NCBI GenBank assembly: GCA_016932615.1
Contig: JAFGCN010000027.1
Coordinates: forward strand, 44,033 to 108,032
Length of the DNA stretch: 64,000 nt
Source of the DNA: Candidatus Aenigmatarchaeota archaeon
GTDB lineage: Archaea > Aenigmatarchaeota > Aenigmatarchaeia > QMZS01
Reading direction: 5' to 3'
Positions 34,482 through 43,297 of this stretch are shown one piece after another. The position numbers and the translations under genes are program-made. How positions within the stretch are numbered: the first letter of the stretch is position 1; every line of letters begins with the position of its first letter. The notes beneath the pieces were generated by a model. It worked only from the letters and a program-made list of their open reading frames with translations. It did not search any database and was not told where the DNA came from.

Positions 34482-34892
34482 ATGGACGTTCGCAAGGAAA
34501 TCGTTTCCGCGCTTTTGTACTTTGGTGTTCCTTTGCTGATTTTACTTCCACAATCCATAGTCGAGCAGAGGGTGGGCTGGCTTGGGCCTGAGGCAGACAT
34601 GATATTGTCGGTTCTGCTCCTTTCAGTGATGCTGGTGGCTGCCTATGTGATTTCTGTAAGGTACTACTTCAAGAACTGCAAAATGGGAGACCCTGTAAGG
34701 GAAGGGCTGATGCTTGGGATTCTCTATGTGGCGATGTTTGTAACCTTGGCTATGGTTTGGGAGTACCTTGGAGGGCCTTATCTATACGGTGATGATCTGA
34801 TTCTGCTAGCCCTTGCAATGACACCTGCAGTAACAGTTGTGGCGGCAATAGACGCTAAGCCAAAGAGAAAGAAGCTTTTCGGCCTGTTCTAG
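34482..34892 (+). CDS. Four-helix membrane protein of unknown function
   Basis: 136 residues, about four membrane helices with a short basic C-terminus (DAKPKRKKLFGLF). No charged residues typical of a transporter are conserved that I recognise. Promoter-like AACTATTAAATCC lies upstream. Confidence 0.6.
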   Translation: MDVRKEIVSALLYFGVPLLILLPQSIVEQRVGWLGPEADMILSVLLLSVMLVAAYVISVRYYFKNCKMGDPVREGLMLGILYVAMFVTLAMVWEYLGGPYLYGDDLILLALAMTPAVTVVAAIDAKPKRKKLFGLF

Positions 34893-34936
34893 AAACTTTT
34901 TTTCAGGTTTGTTTTATTTTGGCCTTTCTTGTATTT

Positions 34937-36151
34937 TTAAAAGTCCCCTAAATTCATCTGCTTTTTCTTAAACTGCTCGACTTCTGCCTTCTGGCCGAGC
35001 GGAAGAAGCTTTCCATAAACCCCTCCGCCTCCCGGTATATGCTCTATTTTGTCTTCCCGGAACGCCCGGATATATTGGGCGGTTTTTTCGTCAATTTTGG
35101 CAATTTCTTCGATTGGCGCGTTAATCAGGACTTCGATTTCGTTTCCGAACTTTTCCACGAACATTTCCCAGATTCTGGAAACCCTGCTTGAGGAGAGGGT
35201 TGTTATCCCATAGGCAGTTGCTATTATTTCGGTCAATGGGTAGATGTGAATGTACTTTGGCCGGTTAGGGTTTCCTTCATAGCTGGAAAGCTCCCTTATC
35301 CTGTCGGCAACACCTTTCTTAATAACCCCTCCGCAGTTCTGGCAGCGCCACTTGTGCCTTATGGCATCATCAAGCGAGTAAAAAGCAAGGCAGGTCTTGC
35401 ATCTTGTGGCGTGGTACTTTCCGTGCTCAGGGTAAAATCCGCAGTTCAGGATGACTCCCCGCCCGTTTTCACCCCGAAGGGCTTTAGCAAACTCCTCAAA
35501 GGTGAAATCTTCCAAACGGAGGCGGTTGAACTCCCGTGCAAGCCGCAGGGGATATGGAGAATGGCAGTCGCTGTTCGAAAGAAACGTTACGCCCTTAAGC
35601 TCTAAAATGCCGTTTGCAAGTATGCTGTCGGCTGACAGGCCCAATTCTAGAAACTGTATGCTTTTTGTATTCTTTCCGTAACATGATTGCAGCGTGTCGT
35701 TATGCGCGTAAACTCCAAAATATGGTGTAAAGGCGTGGGCAGGCCCGATAAGCCCGCCGCAGGAAATCACAAATTCTGCGATTTCCTCTCCATTCAGCTT
35801 GAGCCAGGGCCTTCCGTCTGCGTCAAGGTTTGACGAGTGGCGCATTAGCTTTTCCCTGAGCTCTTCTGCCTTTGATATTGAAGGCAGAAATATGATGTGG
35901 TGCACCCTCTGGTTGTCCTGGACTTCAGTCTGCATGACAAATTTTGTCCCCTCTCTATCATATATGCCTTCCCCGGACAGGTTTTCCTTAATGTGGCCAA
36001 GCCACTTCCCGTGAATGCAGTCGCCGGTTCCAAGGAGAGTGATTCCTTTGAGCTTTGCCTGCTTTGCCAAAAGAGGAATTTCCATATCATTTGACGTGCC
36101 GCGGGCGTACTTTGAGTGTATATGAAGGTCGGCATTGAACTCTAGAACCAT
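34937..36151 (-). CDS. PHP-family endonuclease, EndoQ-like
   Basis: 404 residues. The layout matches archaeal endonuclease Q, which cuts 5' of uracil, hypoxanthine, xanthine or abasic sites. PHP metal motifs: ADLHIHSKYARG, GTGDCIHG, TEVQDNQRVHHIIFLP, PAHAFTPYFGVY and NSDCHS. A zinc domain follows (CKTC ... CQNCGG, about residues 255-285). The helical C-terminus has the typical SSSRVSRIWEMFVEKFGNE and PGGGGVYGKL. It repairs deaminated DNA, useful where uracil-DNA glycosylases are few. Assignment is by pattern, no search done. Confidence 0.85.
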   Translation of the reverse strand: MVLEFNADLHIHSKYARGTSNDMEIPLLAKQAKLKGITLLGTGDCIHGKWLGHIKENLSGEGIYDREGTKFVMQTEVQDNQRVHHIIFLPSISKAEELREKLMRHSSNLDADGRPWLKLNGEEIAEFVISCGGLIGPAHAFTPYFGVYAHNDTLQSCYGKNTKSIQFLELGLSADSILANGILELKGVTFLSNSDCHSPYPLRLAREFNRLRLEDFTFEEFAKALRGENGRGVILNCGFYPEHGKYHATRCKTCLAFYSLDDAIRHKWRCQNCGGVIKKGVADRIRELSSYEGNPNRPKYIHIYPLTEIIATAYGITTLSSSRVSRIWEMFVEKFGNEIEVLINAPIEEIAKIDEKTAQYIRAFREDKIEHIPGGGGVYGKLLPLGQKAEVEQFKKKQMNLGDF

Positions 36152-36200
36152 AAAATCTATTCTAAAAGAAGCTATAAGGGGATTACTGCCAGATTTTGTG

Positions 36201-36210
36201 ATATAAATAT
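36201..36210 (+). promoter_or_regulatory. TATA-like box
   Basis: ATATAAATAT lies 19-28 bases before ATG 36229, a good archaeal TATA position for a leaderless transcript. It sits between divergent genes. Confidence 0.5.
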
Positions 36211-36228
36211 ACCTAGGTATATAGATAT

Positions 36229-36705
36229 ATGCTTGGAAAGATTTTTGGTTGGAACCGGGCAGAGGATATTGACTCTCCGACTCTTCCCAGAAGGCCGAAC
36301 CTAAAAAGCCCCTATTCCCAGTCGCTTTTTGAAGGAGTTCTTATGGAGTACCGGGGCGGGGATGTCCCTGCTTTGTCGGTTCCGGTATCTGAATTTATGG
36401 AGAACTCCGGCAGGGCCGGCAAATCCAGCGGCCCTTTCAGGATAGATTCTGTTTGCTTTAGGCAGGTTCAGGAGAACCTTTCGCCAAGAGAGTCCCTTAA
36501 GCAAGGGATAGAAGGGCTCATAAGGGAGGCAAGAAGGAAAAACGGCATTGCGGTCGCCCGCTGCGAGCTTACAATATCCTGGAAAAGTGAGAAAGACGGC
36601 TCCAAGAAACCCATGCCCGAGTTTTACGGCCAGGTTGTAATACCTGTGAATAATGAGGCGCCAAAGAGGGAATTCCGGTTCCAGCGAAATATTGCTTTCT
36701 TTTAG
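36229..36705 (+). CDS. Protein of unknown function
   Basis: 158 residues, soluble. A disordered N-terminus is followed by a helix (PRESLKQGIEGLIREARRK) and beta strands (ARCELTISWKSEKDG, EFYGQVVIPVNN). No family recognised. Own promoter; separate from the following ABC operon by 79 bases. Confidence 0.55.
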   Translation: MLGKIFGWNRAEDIDSPTLPRRPNLKSPYSQSLFEGVLMEYRGGDVPALSVPVSEFMENSGRAGKSSGPFRIDSVCFRQVQENLSPRESLKQGIEGLIREARRKNGIAVARCELTISWKSEKDGSKKPMPEFYGQVVIPVNNEAPKREFRFQRNIAFF

Positions 36706-36784
36706 CCCTGCCTCTTAGCCCCGGTTTCTGTTGCCTAAAAGTTTCTTGCTGAAATGGTGAAGTATTAAGCGTGCAAAGTAAATA

Positions 36785-37810
36785 ATGGCTGCCAGGAAAA
36801 GAAGCCCCATACGGAAAAAGCCCATTGTGCAAATAGAGGGGCTTACAAAGAAATTTGGCGATTTTACTGCTGTGGATAATATCAGCTTCACGATACAGGA
36901 GGGGGAGATTTTCGGGTTTTTAGGGCCTAACGGCGCAGGGAAATCAACAACACTCTCGATGCTTGCAACGCTTATGATGCCTGACGGCGGAAAAGCCGCA
37001 GTTAACGGCTTCGATGTTGTGCTGGAAAGGGATAGTGTGAGGTCTTCTATAGGCATGGTTTTTCAGGACTCCTCCCTGGATGAAGAGCTTACGGCTTATG
37101 AGAATATGGACTTTCACGGGCGGCTTTATGGCGTGCCGCCTGATGAGAGGAAAAAGAATGCTCATGAGCTCCTTAAGCTCGTTGGTCTTGATGACCGCTC
37201 GGACTCTTTGGTAAAGACTTTTTCCGGAGGAATGAGGCGTCGCCTTGAGATTGCCCGGGGGCTTCTCCACGAGCCGAAAGTCCTGTTCCTGGACGAGCCG
37301 ACTCTGGGGCTTGACCCGCAGACCCGAAATAAGATATGGGACTATGTAAAGCGCCTCAACAGGGAAAACGGGCTTACTATAATCCTTACCACACACTATA
37401 TGGACGAGGCAGACAAGCTCTGCAACAGGATTGCAATAATCGACCGCGGAAAAATAATCGTTGCTGGCTCTTCCCAGGAGCTTAAAGACACCATTGGGGG
37501 GGATGTTGTGACAATGGAAACAAAAGACAGAGAGAAAATTGGGCTTCTTATGAAGGGCTGCAAGTGGTGCAAGTCCGTAAAAATCCATGATGGGCAGATT
37601 ACGCTTCACGTCCAGGATGCGGGAAAGCGTGTGCCTGAGATTCTTGACAAGGCATACAAAAACAAGATTAAGATTGGCTTTCTTACGATAAACAAGCCGA
37701 CACTTGAAGATGTTTTCCTGCATTATACGGGAAAGACCATACGGGAACAGGAGGCAAGCTCGGCGGACGTTATGAGAATGCGCCATAAGGTTTGGGGTGG
37801 AAGAAGATGA
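36785..37810 (+). CDS. ABC exporter ATP-binding protein (DrrA type)
   Basis: 341 residues. Walker A GPNGAGKSTT (47-56), Q-loop VFQDSSLDEELT, signature FSGGMRRRLEIARGL, Walker B VLFLDEPTLGLDP, and the H-loop TTHYMDEADKL. The C-terminal about 100 residues match the DrrA-type accessory domain. It drives the permease encoded two genes downstream. Its stop overlaps the start of the hydrolase by 4 bases (ATGA). Confidence 0.93.
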   Translation: MAARKRSPIRKKPIVQIEGLTKKFGDFTAVDNISFTIQEGEIFGFLGPNGAGKSTTLSMLATLMMPDGGKAAVNGFDVVLERDSVRSSIGMVFQDSSLDEELTAYENMDFHGRLYGVPPDERKKNAHELLKLVGLDDRSDSLVKTFSGGMRRRLEIARGLLHEPKVLFLDEPTLGLDPQTRNKIWDYVKRLNRENGLTIILTTHYMDEADKLCNRIAIIDRGKIIVAGSSQELKDTIGGDVVTMETKDREKIGLLMKGCKWCKSVKIHDGQITLHVQDAGKRVPEILDKAYKNKIKIGFLTINKPTLEDVFLHYTGKTIREQEASSADVMRMRHKVWGGRR

Positions 37811-38391
37811 AGGAAAGGAGGGTTTTTTTGGTTCATGGATGGGGGGAAAAGCCAGATGGGAACTGGTTTTCCTGGATTAAGGGGGAGCTTGAGAAAAATG
37901 GATTTAAGGTAATTGCCCCCGAGATGCCTGACACGAATTTTCCGAAAGTGGGGGCATGGGTGGAAAAACTGCGTGAAGAGGTTGGGCACTTGGACAAGGA
38001 CACCTACTTCATAGGGCACAGCATGGGGTGCCAGACTATAATGAGGACTATCGAAAGTTTTAAGGAAAAGGAGCGATGTGGAGGAGCAGTTTTTGTTGCC
38101 GGCTGGATTCAGATTCTGGAAATGCCTAACCTGAGCGCGGAGGAATCTGAAATTGTAAAATCCTGGATAAAAGGGGATGTGGATTTTGGCAAGGTGAAGC
38201 ATATCCTGGGCGCGTCTGTTGCAATTTTTTCGGATAATGACCCGTTTATTCCGCTAGAACAGGAAAAGCTTTTCAGGGATAAGCTAGGCGCAAAGACAAT
38301 TGTTCAGCACGCCAGGGGGCACTTTACAGCAAGAGACGGGATTACGGAGTTTCCGCTGGCTTTGCAGGAACTACTGGAGGTGGCAGGATGA
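37807..38391 (+). CDS. Serine alpha/beta hydrolase, RBBP9/YdeN type
   Basis: 194 residues from ATG 37807, which overlaps the ABC stop (ATGA). Catalytic triad: Ser in FIGHSMGCQT, Asp in FSDNDPFIP, His in HARGHFTAR. RBBP9/YdeN-type small hydrolases begin VFLVHGWG as here. It is tied by 4-base overlaps to the ATPase before it and the permease after it, so all three are one operon. It may act on the exported compound (inference). Confidence 0.85.
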   Translation: MKERRVFLVHGWGEKPDGNWFSWIKGELEKNGFKVIAPEMPDTNFPKVGAWVEKLREEVGHLDKDTYFIGHSMGCQTIMRTIESFKEKERCGGAVFVAGWIQILEMPNLSAEESEIVKSWIKGDVDFGKVKHILGASVAIFSDNDPFIPLEQEKLFRDKLGAKTIVQHARGHFTARDGITEFPLALQELLEVAG

Positions 38392-39137
38392 TGGATGCGG
38401 TTTACACTATATGGCTTCGAAACATGAAACGCTATCTTAGAAGCAAGAGCAGGATATTTGGAAGCTTGGGCCAGCCATTGTTTTTCCTCCTTCTCCTTGG
38501 CTACGGCCTGAGCTCATTTTCTATTCCGGGGCTGGGGCAGAACTATCAGGTATTCATTGTTCCGGGGATTATCGCGATGACAGTCATGTTTACATCAATC
38601 TTTTCAGGAATCCAGATTATCTGGGACAAGCAGTTTGGCTTTTTGAAAGAGACCCTCATAGCCCCGGTTTCAAGAAACGCAATAATGCTTGGGCAAACGC
38701 TCGGAGGCGCAACAACAGCAATCCTTCAGGGGCTGCTGATATTTTTCCTCTCGATTCTGATAGTCGGCTTTAGGCCCACCCTGCCGGGAATTGCTATCTG
38801 CATCGGCTTTATGGCATTAATCGGAATCTCTCTTACCGCCTTTGGGATAGCAATCGCATCTAAAATGGACGATATGCAGGGCTTCCAGCTTATAATGAAT
38901 TTCGTTCTCTTCCCGATATTTTTCTCTTCGGGCGCAGTTTTCCCGATAGATAATGCTCCTGAAATCCTGAAGGTTATTGCTCACCTGAACCCGCTTACCT
39001 ATGGAGTGGAGGGAATCCGGTACGGGCTTTTTGGCGCATCCCAGATTAATCCTATACTGTGCTTTGCGGTTTTGGCCGGATTTTCAGCAGCAATGGTCAT
39101 GGCGGGAGGGCTGCTTTTCAGGAAGGTAAAGGTCTAA
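38388..39137 (+). CDS. ABC-2 type permease
   Basis: 249 residues with six membrane helices, the ABC2_membrane layout: KRYLRSKSRIFGSLGQPLFF near the start, IWDKQFGFLKETLIAPVSR as the coupling helix, NFVLFPIFFSSGAVFPI and HLNPLTYGVEGIRYGLFG near the end. Membrane half of the exporter with the ATPase at 36785. The start overlaps the hydrolase stop. Confidence 0.92.
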   Translation: MMDAVYTIWLRNMKRYLRSKSRIFGSLGQPLFFLLLLGYGLSSFSIPGLGQNYQVFIVPGIIAMTVMFTSIFSGIQIIWDKQFGFLKETLIAPVSRNAIMLGQTLGGATTAILQGLLIFFLSILIVGFRPTLPGIAICIGFMALIGISLTAFGIAIASKMDDMQGFQLIMNFVLFPIFFSSGAVFPIDNAPEILKVIAHLNPLTYGVEGIRYGLFGASQINPILCFAVLAGFSAAMVMAGGLLFRKVKV

Positions 39138-39193
39138 TCCCAGATTTGTTTAAATATAATATTTGGCTAATAAGGGTAAGTTTTAGCCGAAAT

Positions 39194-39481
39194 ATGCCTG
39201 CAAGATTGCCTCCTGATATACGCCACCTCAGTAACATTGAGCTTGAAAAGGCGCTTTTGAGGTTTGCAATAACGGCGGAATTTGAGTGCATCAATGCTTA
39301 TGAGGAGATTCTGTCCCTTGTCAGGGAAACCAGCTTTCGCTCAGACATTATCCGAATCCTTGGGGAGGAGAAGCAACACGCAGCAATTCTCCAGGAGATG
39401 CTTTCAAAAAGAGACAATATTCCGGCAGCGGAGCCCTTTAAGCGTTTCAAATACGAAATAGACCCGCAAATGTATTACTAG
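39194..39481 (+). CDS. Short ferritin-like protein (EncFtn/rubrerythrin-like)
   Basis: 95 residues from ATG 39194 (the frame is open further upstream but overlaps the permease). A two-helix ferritin-like unit: metal-ligand Glu in AITAEFECINAYEEI and the ExxH motif in LGEEKQHAAILQEM. The length and pattern resemble encapsulated ferritins, which dimerise to form the iron site. No encapsulin shell gene is visible here. A TATA-like TTTAAATATAATATTT lies upstream. Confidence 0.7.
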   Translation: MPARLPPDIRHLSNIELEKALLRFAITAEFECINAYEEILSLVRETSFRSDIIRILGEEKQHAAILQEMLSKRDNIPAAEPFKRFKYEIDPQMYY

Positions 39482-39513
39482 CGGGATTTTGGTGTTGGAT
39501 GGGACTACTTTTT

Positions 39514-39524
39514 CATAAATATAG
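39514..39524 (+). promoter_or_regulatory. TATA-like box
   Basis: CATAAATATAG lies 17-27 bases before ATG 39541. This supports that start rather than the in-frame ATG at 39499, which lies upstream of the box. Confidence 0.5.
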
Positions 39525-39540
39525 CAGAGTATTGGTAATT

Positions 39541-39990
39541 ATGGGAACAGACCGGTACTGCTGGCTTTTCGGCGCAATTGCACTGATAATAATTGTTCTT
39601 GCAGCGAAGTATGGGCAGGAAGTATCCTCTCCTGTAGATTTCCCACTTTCCAAGCCGGGTGAGGAGTTTAACCTTAGCGTGGGAGAGCACATGTTTATAA
39701 GGGGAGAAGAGCTTGAAGTGAGATTCTTGAATGTGACAGCAGACTCAAGGTGCCCGGTCGGGCTGGAATGCTTCTGGATGGGGCAGGCAACGGTTTCCGT
39801 GGAGCTTTTGCGCGAGAACAGGAGCTTTAGCAGGTTCAACCTGACGCACCGTCCCGGAAACACAAGCATTGCCACGAAAAACATTGCCGGATATTCAGTG
39901 AAGATTACCGGAATTGAGCCGTATCCTACTGCGGGAAGGAAAATAGAAACTTCGGAGTATGTTGCAAGTTTTGTCGTCTTGAAGGCATGA
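39541..39990 (+). CDS. Membrane-anchored extracellular protein
   Basis: 149 residues from ATG 39541. An N-terminal hydrophobic helix (about 8-22) acts as signal or anchor. A beta-rich domain follows with SRCPVGLECFWMGQATV, a cysteine pair seen in a widespread family of bacterial and archaeal secreted or lipoproteins of unknown role. Single gene. Confidence 0.65.
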   Translation: MGTDRYCWLFGAIALIIIVLAAKYGQEVSSPVDFPLSKPGEEFNLSVGEHMFIRGEELEVRFLNVTADSRCPVGLECFWMGQATVSVELLRENRSFSRFNLTHRPGNTSIATKNIAGYSVKITGIEPYPTAGRKIETSEYVASFVVLKA

Positions 39991-40040
39991 GCATAGGGGC
40001 TTGCAAAAAGGCCTGACTTAAATCTTGCCCCAGACCAATT

Positions 40041-41591
40041 ATGATGGACCTGTCGCTTATACCGGAAAACCCTGGCAGCTACCTCTTCAAGGACAAAGAA
40101 GGGAAAGTGATTTATGTCGGGAAGGCAAAAAACCTCAGAAAGCGCGTCAAGTCCTACTTTCGAAAGAAGGGTCTGGATGCCAAGACCCAGGTTCTTGTGG
40201 AAAATATTGATTCTGTGGATTTCGTGGTTACCGACAATGAAGTTGAGGCGTATGTTCTTGAGGACACTCTCATAAAAAAGCACCAGCCCAAGTTCAACAT
40301 AGACCTTCGCGATTCGAGAAGGTATGCCTATATCAGGATAACTGACGAGGAGTTCCCCCGGCTTGTTGTTGCAAGAAACAAGAGCGAAGGTGGGCAGTAT
40401 TTTGGGCCCTTTGTTTCAGCGGAAAGGAGAGATTACCTTCTTAAGTTTCTTAGGAAAACTTTCAGGATAAGAACGTGCAAGAAGCTTCCAACTAAGCCAT
40501 GCCTTCGCTACCATATCTCGCGCTGCCAGGCGCCCTGCAGGGGAACAATTTCAGCGGCAGAGTACCGGCGCACATTTGACAGGGTGAGAAAAATCCTTGG
40601 CGGAAACATAGATGAGGCAAAAGCCCAGATATACGAGGAAATGGGTGAGATGGCGCGCCAGCAGAATTTTGAAAGAGCCCTTGAACTAAAAAACCAGCTT
40701 GACTCCCTCGAAAAGCTTAAAGAAAGGCAGAACATGGATCGCCAGAAGGACTATGATGAGGATGTGCTAAACTATGTCATTGACGGCGGCAGGGTCACCC
40801 TATTTCTTTTCAATGCCTGCCTTGGAACGGTTGACCACAAGGAGGAGTTTTCATTCGACTACAGGGAAAATTTCCTGGAGGAGTTCCTTGTGCAGTACTA
40901 CTCTGAAATCCGCATACCAAGCTTTGTAATAGTGCCTGACGAGGTAAGCAGTGCGCTTTCAGACTACCTTACAGAAAAGGCGGGAAAAAAGGTGAAGGTT
41001 GTCGTCCCGAAAAAAGGTGAGCGCTTCGAGCTTTTGGAGCTTGTCAGGAAAAATATCGAGATTATGCTTTACGGAAACGCAAAGAAGGTAGAGGCCCTCC
41101 AAAAAAAGCTGGGCCTTTCGAAACTGCCAAAAGTGATAGAGTGCTTTGATATCTCTCACCTTTCAGGGACTTCGATGGTGGGATCGATGGTGCAGTTTAG
41201 AAGCGGTATCCCCGACAAGGGAAATTACAGGAGGTTTAGGATAAGAGACGTTTCAGGAATCGATGACTTTAGGGCGATAGCTGAGGTTGTAAGGAGAAGG
41301 TACTCCCGCCTGATTAAGGAAGGCCGCGAACTGCCTGACCTTGTAGTAATTGATGGCGGAAGGGAGCAGCTTAATTTCGCCCTTTCGGAAATAAAGAAGC
41401 TTGGGCTTGATTTGCCGGTAATTTCGATTGCAAAGAGAGAAGAGGAGATTTACCTTCCCGGCAGGGCTGCGCCTGTTGCCCTGGACCATAAGGAAACTGC
41501 CCTCAAGTTCGTCCAGGAGATAAGGGACGAAGCCCACAGGTTTGCGATAAAGTACCAGCGGCTCCTCAGGAGCAGGAGCATGAAGGACTGA
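40041..41591 (+). CDS. uvrC: Excinuclease ABC subunit C, short form
   Basis: 516 residues. N-terminal GIY-YIG nuclease (ENPGSYLFKDKEGKVIYVGKA), a cysteine-containing linker (RTCKKLPTKPCLRYHISRC), the UVR motif (ARQQNFERALELKNQLDSL), and the RNase H-like C-terminal nuclease (CFDISHLSGTSMVGSMV, LVVIDGGREQLNFALSEI). It ends at AHRFAIKYQRLLRSRS, just where the helix-hairpin-helix pair of bacterial UvrC would begin, so that DNA-binding part is missing. Bacterial-type repair gene. uvrA and uvrB are not in the window. Confidence 0.93.
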   Translation: MMDLSLIPENPGSYLFKDKEGKVIYVGKAKNLRKRVKSYFRKKGLDAKTQVLVENIDSVDFVVTDNEVEAYVLEDTLIKKHQPKFNIDLRDSRRYAYIRITDEEFPRLVVARNKSEGGQYFGPFVSAERRDYLLKFLRKTFRIRTCKKLPTKPCLRYHISRCQAPCRGTISAAEYRRTFDRVRKILGGNIDEAKAQIYEEMGEMARQQNFERALELKNQLDSLEKLKERQNMDRQKDYDEDVLNYVIDGGRVTLFLFNACLGTVDHKEEFSFDYRENFLEEFLVQYYSEIRIPSFVIVPDEVSSALSDYLTEKAGKKVKVVVPKKGERFELLELVRKNIEIMLYGNAKKVEALQKKLGLSKLPKVIECFDISHLSGTSMVGSMVQFRSGIPDKGNYRRFRIRDVSGIDDFRAIAEVVRRRYSRLIKEGRELPDLVVIDGGREQLNFALSEIKKLGLDLPVISIAKREEEIYLPGRAAPVALDHKETALKFVQEIRDEAHRFAIKYQRLLRSRSMKD

Positions 41592-41604
41592 CTTTGAGCC
41601 GCAT

Positions 41605-42390
41605 TCATAACTGTTTCAGATCGATTGGGTTTGAAAACGCATTTCCAAGATACAGGCTTCCAATATTCCAGTAATAGGCGAGACTGTCGATACGGGGGGG
41701 TGATTCTTTCAGGACATCCAGGCCGAGGACATATTGTGGAAACATGTTATCATTATCTCCCCACTCGGTCGTGTCTTTCCACTTGCTGCCTAGCTTGATG
41801 AATACGGGATTTCTGACCCAGGGGTCTACTGCATCAGACTGGTTGTAGGTAGGGTCTGTGATTACGCATCCTTCTATGCCTTCATCTTTTGTCACAAATG
41901 GGAGCAACACATACCCATGGCCAGCTTTTAATGAATAGCCAAAAGCGGCATTAGGAAATCCATGCTCCATAAGCGAAAACGCAACACTTCTTGAGGAGGT
42001 CCCGCAGCAGTCCTTTGGAAATAAGCCCTTTAGATTATGCCGTTTTCCGAGAATGTAGTGGTGATGGGAGACCTGGTAGCATTTTGACATTACTTCTTCA
42101 AGTTCCTCTTTTGAGTTGATTATCATCGAGCAGGGGCCGTCGATGGAAGGGTAAAGCTCAGCCGTTTCGAGCAGGCCTTTTTCATACAATTCGTCGGCTT
42201 TAAAGCAGGGGACATATTTCAGTTGGAGCTTGCCGTCATGCCTCCAGAGGGTCTTTATGTGGGATAAATTTATGCCTCCGTTATATGCTACCATTTCTCT
42301 CTCCAGTGCCAGGGTATTAAATCCCGCGCTGTCGGAAATGTCTGCTATTTTTGCCGCCTTCAGGGGCGGAAACTCTACTTTTCCTGCCAT
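41605..42390 (-). CDS. Cysteine-protease/transglutaminase-like protein
   Basis: 261 residues, cytosolic. A Cys-His-Asp order is visible: C128/C129 in KDCCGTSSRSVAF, H158 in AGHGYVLLPF, D179 in ITDPTYNQ. This resembles papain- or transglutaminase-like folds, where Cys starts a helix and His and Asp lie on strands. No named family recognised, so activity is inferred. The end is convergent with uvrC (13 bases apart). Confidence 0.55.
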   Translation of the reverse strand: MAGKVEFPPLKAAKIADISDSAGFNTLALEREMVAYNGGINLSHIKTLWRHDGKLQLKYVPCFKADELYEKGLLETAELYPSIDGPCSMIINSKEELEEVMSKCYQVSHHHYILGKRHNLKGLFPKDCCGTSSRSVAFSLMEHGFPNAAFGYSLKAGHGYVLLPFVTKDEGIEGCVITDPTYNQSDAVDPWVRNPVFIKLGSKWKDTTEWGDNDNMFPQYVLGLDVLKESPPRIDSLAYYWNIGSLYLGNAFSNPIDLKQL

Positions 42391-42490
42391 AAAGACTAAT
42401 ATTGAAATACTTATTTTTTGGTGGTATCTAGCTTGTAATTGGTTATGCTTAACCCGGGTGCCTTAAATATTGCAATTTGCTAGTTGGTTT

Positions 42491-42958
42491 ATGGCAGACC
42501 TTATAAGAGGCATAAAATCCGGAGCGCTCTCGGGCGCCGTAATTGAAATCTTCTCTGCAATTCTGGTAGCATTCTTTTACTTTTCCACCTCCTCGGAACT
42601 CACCGCGCAGTACTTTCCCGTGATTGCCGCGGGGCTTGTTGCAAACATAATCCGGGGGATTGTCGATGGCCTGGTTTTGGGGCTCATATTCTCCTACATT
42701 TACGAAACTCTTCCGGGCAAAGGGAGCATTGTCAAGAGCATATTCCTGCACCTGGCGGTCATTATCACAATATCGCTTCTTGCTCTTGTCCTGATACCCG
42801 CGGGAATGCTTTACTCATTTGCCTTTTCAATGGGCGGCGTCCTTGCCATTTATTTCATCCTGAGCGCTGTCCTTCTGGGCGTTTTATGGGACAAGCTAGG
42901 CCCGACAAAGGAGGCGAGAAGGGCAAGACGGGCTAGCCACAAGGGAGAGGAGGTATAG
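42491..42958 (+). CDS. Four-helix membrane protein of unknown function
   Basis: 155 residues from ATG 42491. Hydrophobic helices about 13-32, 43-71, 81-101 and 110-130, ending in a basic tail (KEARRARRASHKGEEV). Gly-rich helix pairs (GLVANIIRGIVDGLVLGLIF) suggest a compact bundle. Function unknown. Confidence 0.6.
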   Translation: MADLIRGIKSGALSGAVIEIFSAILVAFFYFSTSSELTAQYFPVIAAGLVANIIRGIVDGLVLGLIFSYIYETLPGKGSIVKSIFLHLAVIITISLLALVLIPAGMLYSFAFSMGGVLAIYFILSAVLLGVLWDKLGPTKEARRARRASHKGEEV

Positions 42959-43116
42959 GGCCGGGTGTGAGGCGGCACTTATGGGGAATCCTTTTTTAGT
43001 CTTTTCGTTGACCCACGCTTCGTAGTTTTCTTCCTCCTCAGCGTAGACTTTTAGCAGGTATGTGTTTCTTAAGGAAGGTCTTTTTTGAGTTAGGTCTTCC
43101 AATTGTTTCTATAATT

Positions 43117-43293
43117 ATGGACCCTGCCAAATCCATTTCCGCCCTGAAAAAACTGCTGGAAAAGTACCCTCTTGAGGAGGATGAAAGAGAAGCCGTTTTG
43201 GCTGCAATTGGCATGCTTTCCTGGGCAGGCCTTTCCAAAAGCCACATAAAATCCCGGAAAGCCAAGAAGGAGAGAAGCGCTGAATGGAATTGA
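43117..43293 (+). CDS. Very small helical protein
   Basis: 58 residues from ATG 43117. Acidic helix (LLEKYPLEEDEREAVLAA) and basic C-terminus (KSRKAKKERSAEWN). AT-rich bases lie just upstream. No family recognised. The 158-base gap before it (42959-43116) holds no gene I can support. Confidence 0.45.
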   Translation: MDPAKSISALKKLLEKYPLEEDEREAVLAAIGMLSWAGLSKSHIKSRKAKKERSAEWN

Positions 43294-43297
43294 AACC

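Noticed and set aside
42896-43102. Minus-strand frame with coding-like residues (NYEAWVNEKTKKG)
   Set aside because: No ATG, starts just after a stop, and overlaps the end of a good membrane-protein gene on the plus strand.
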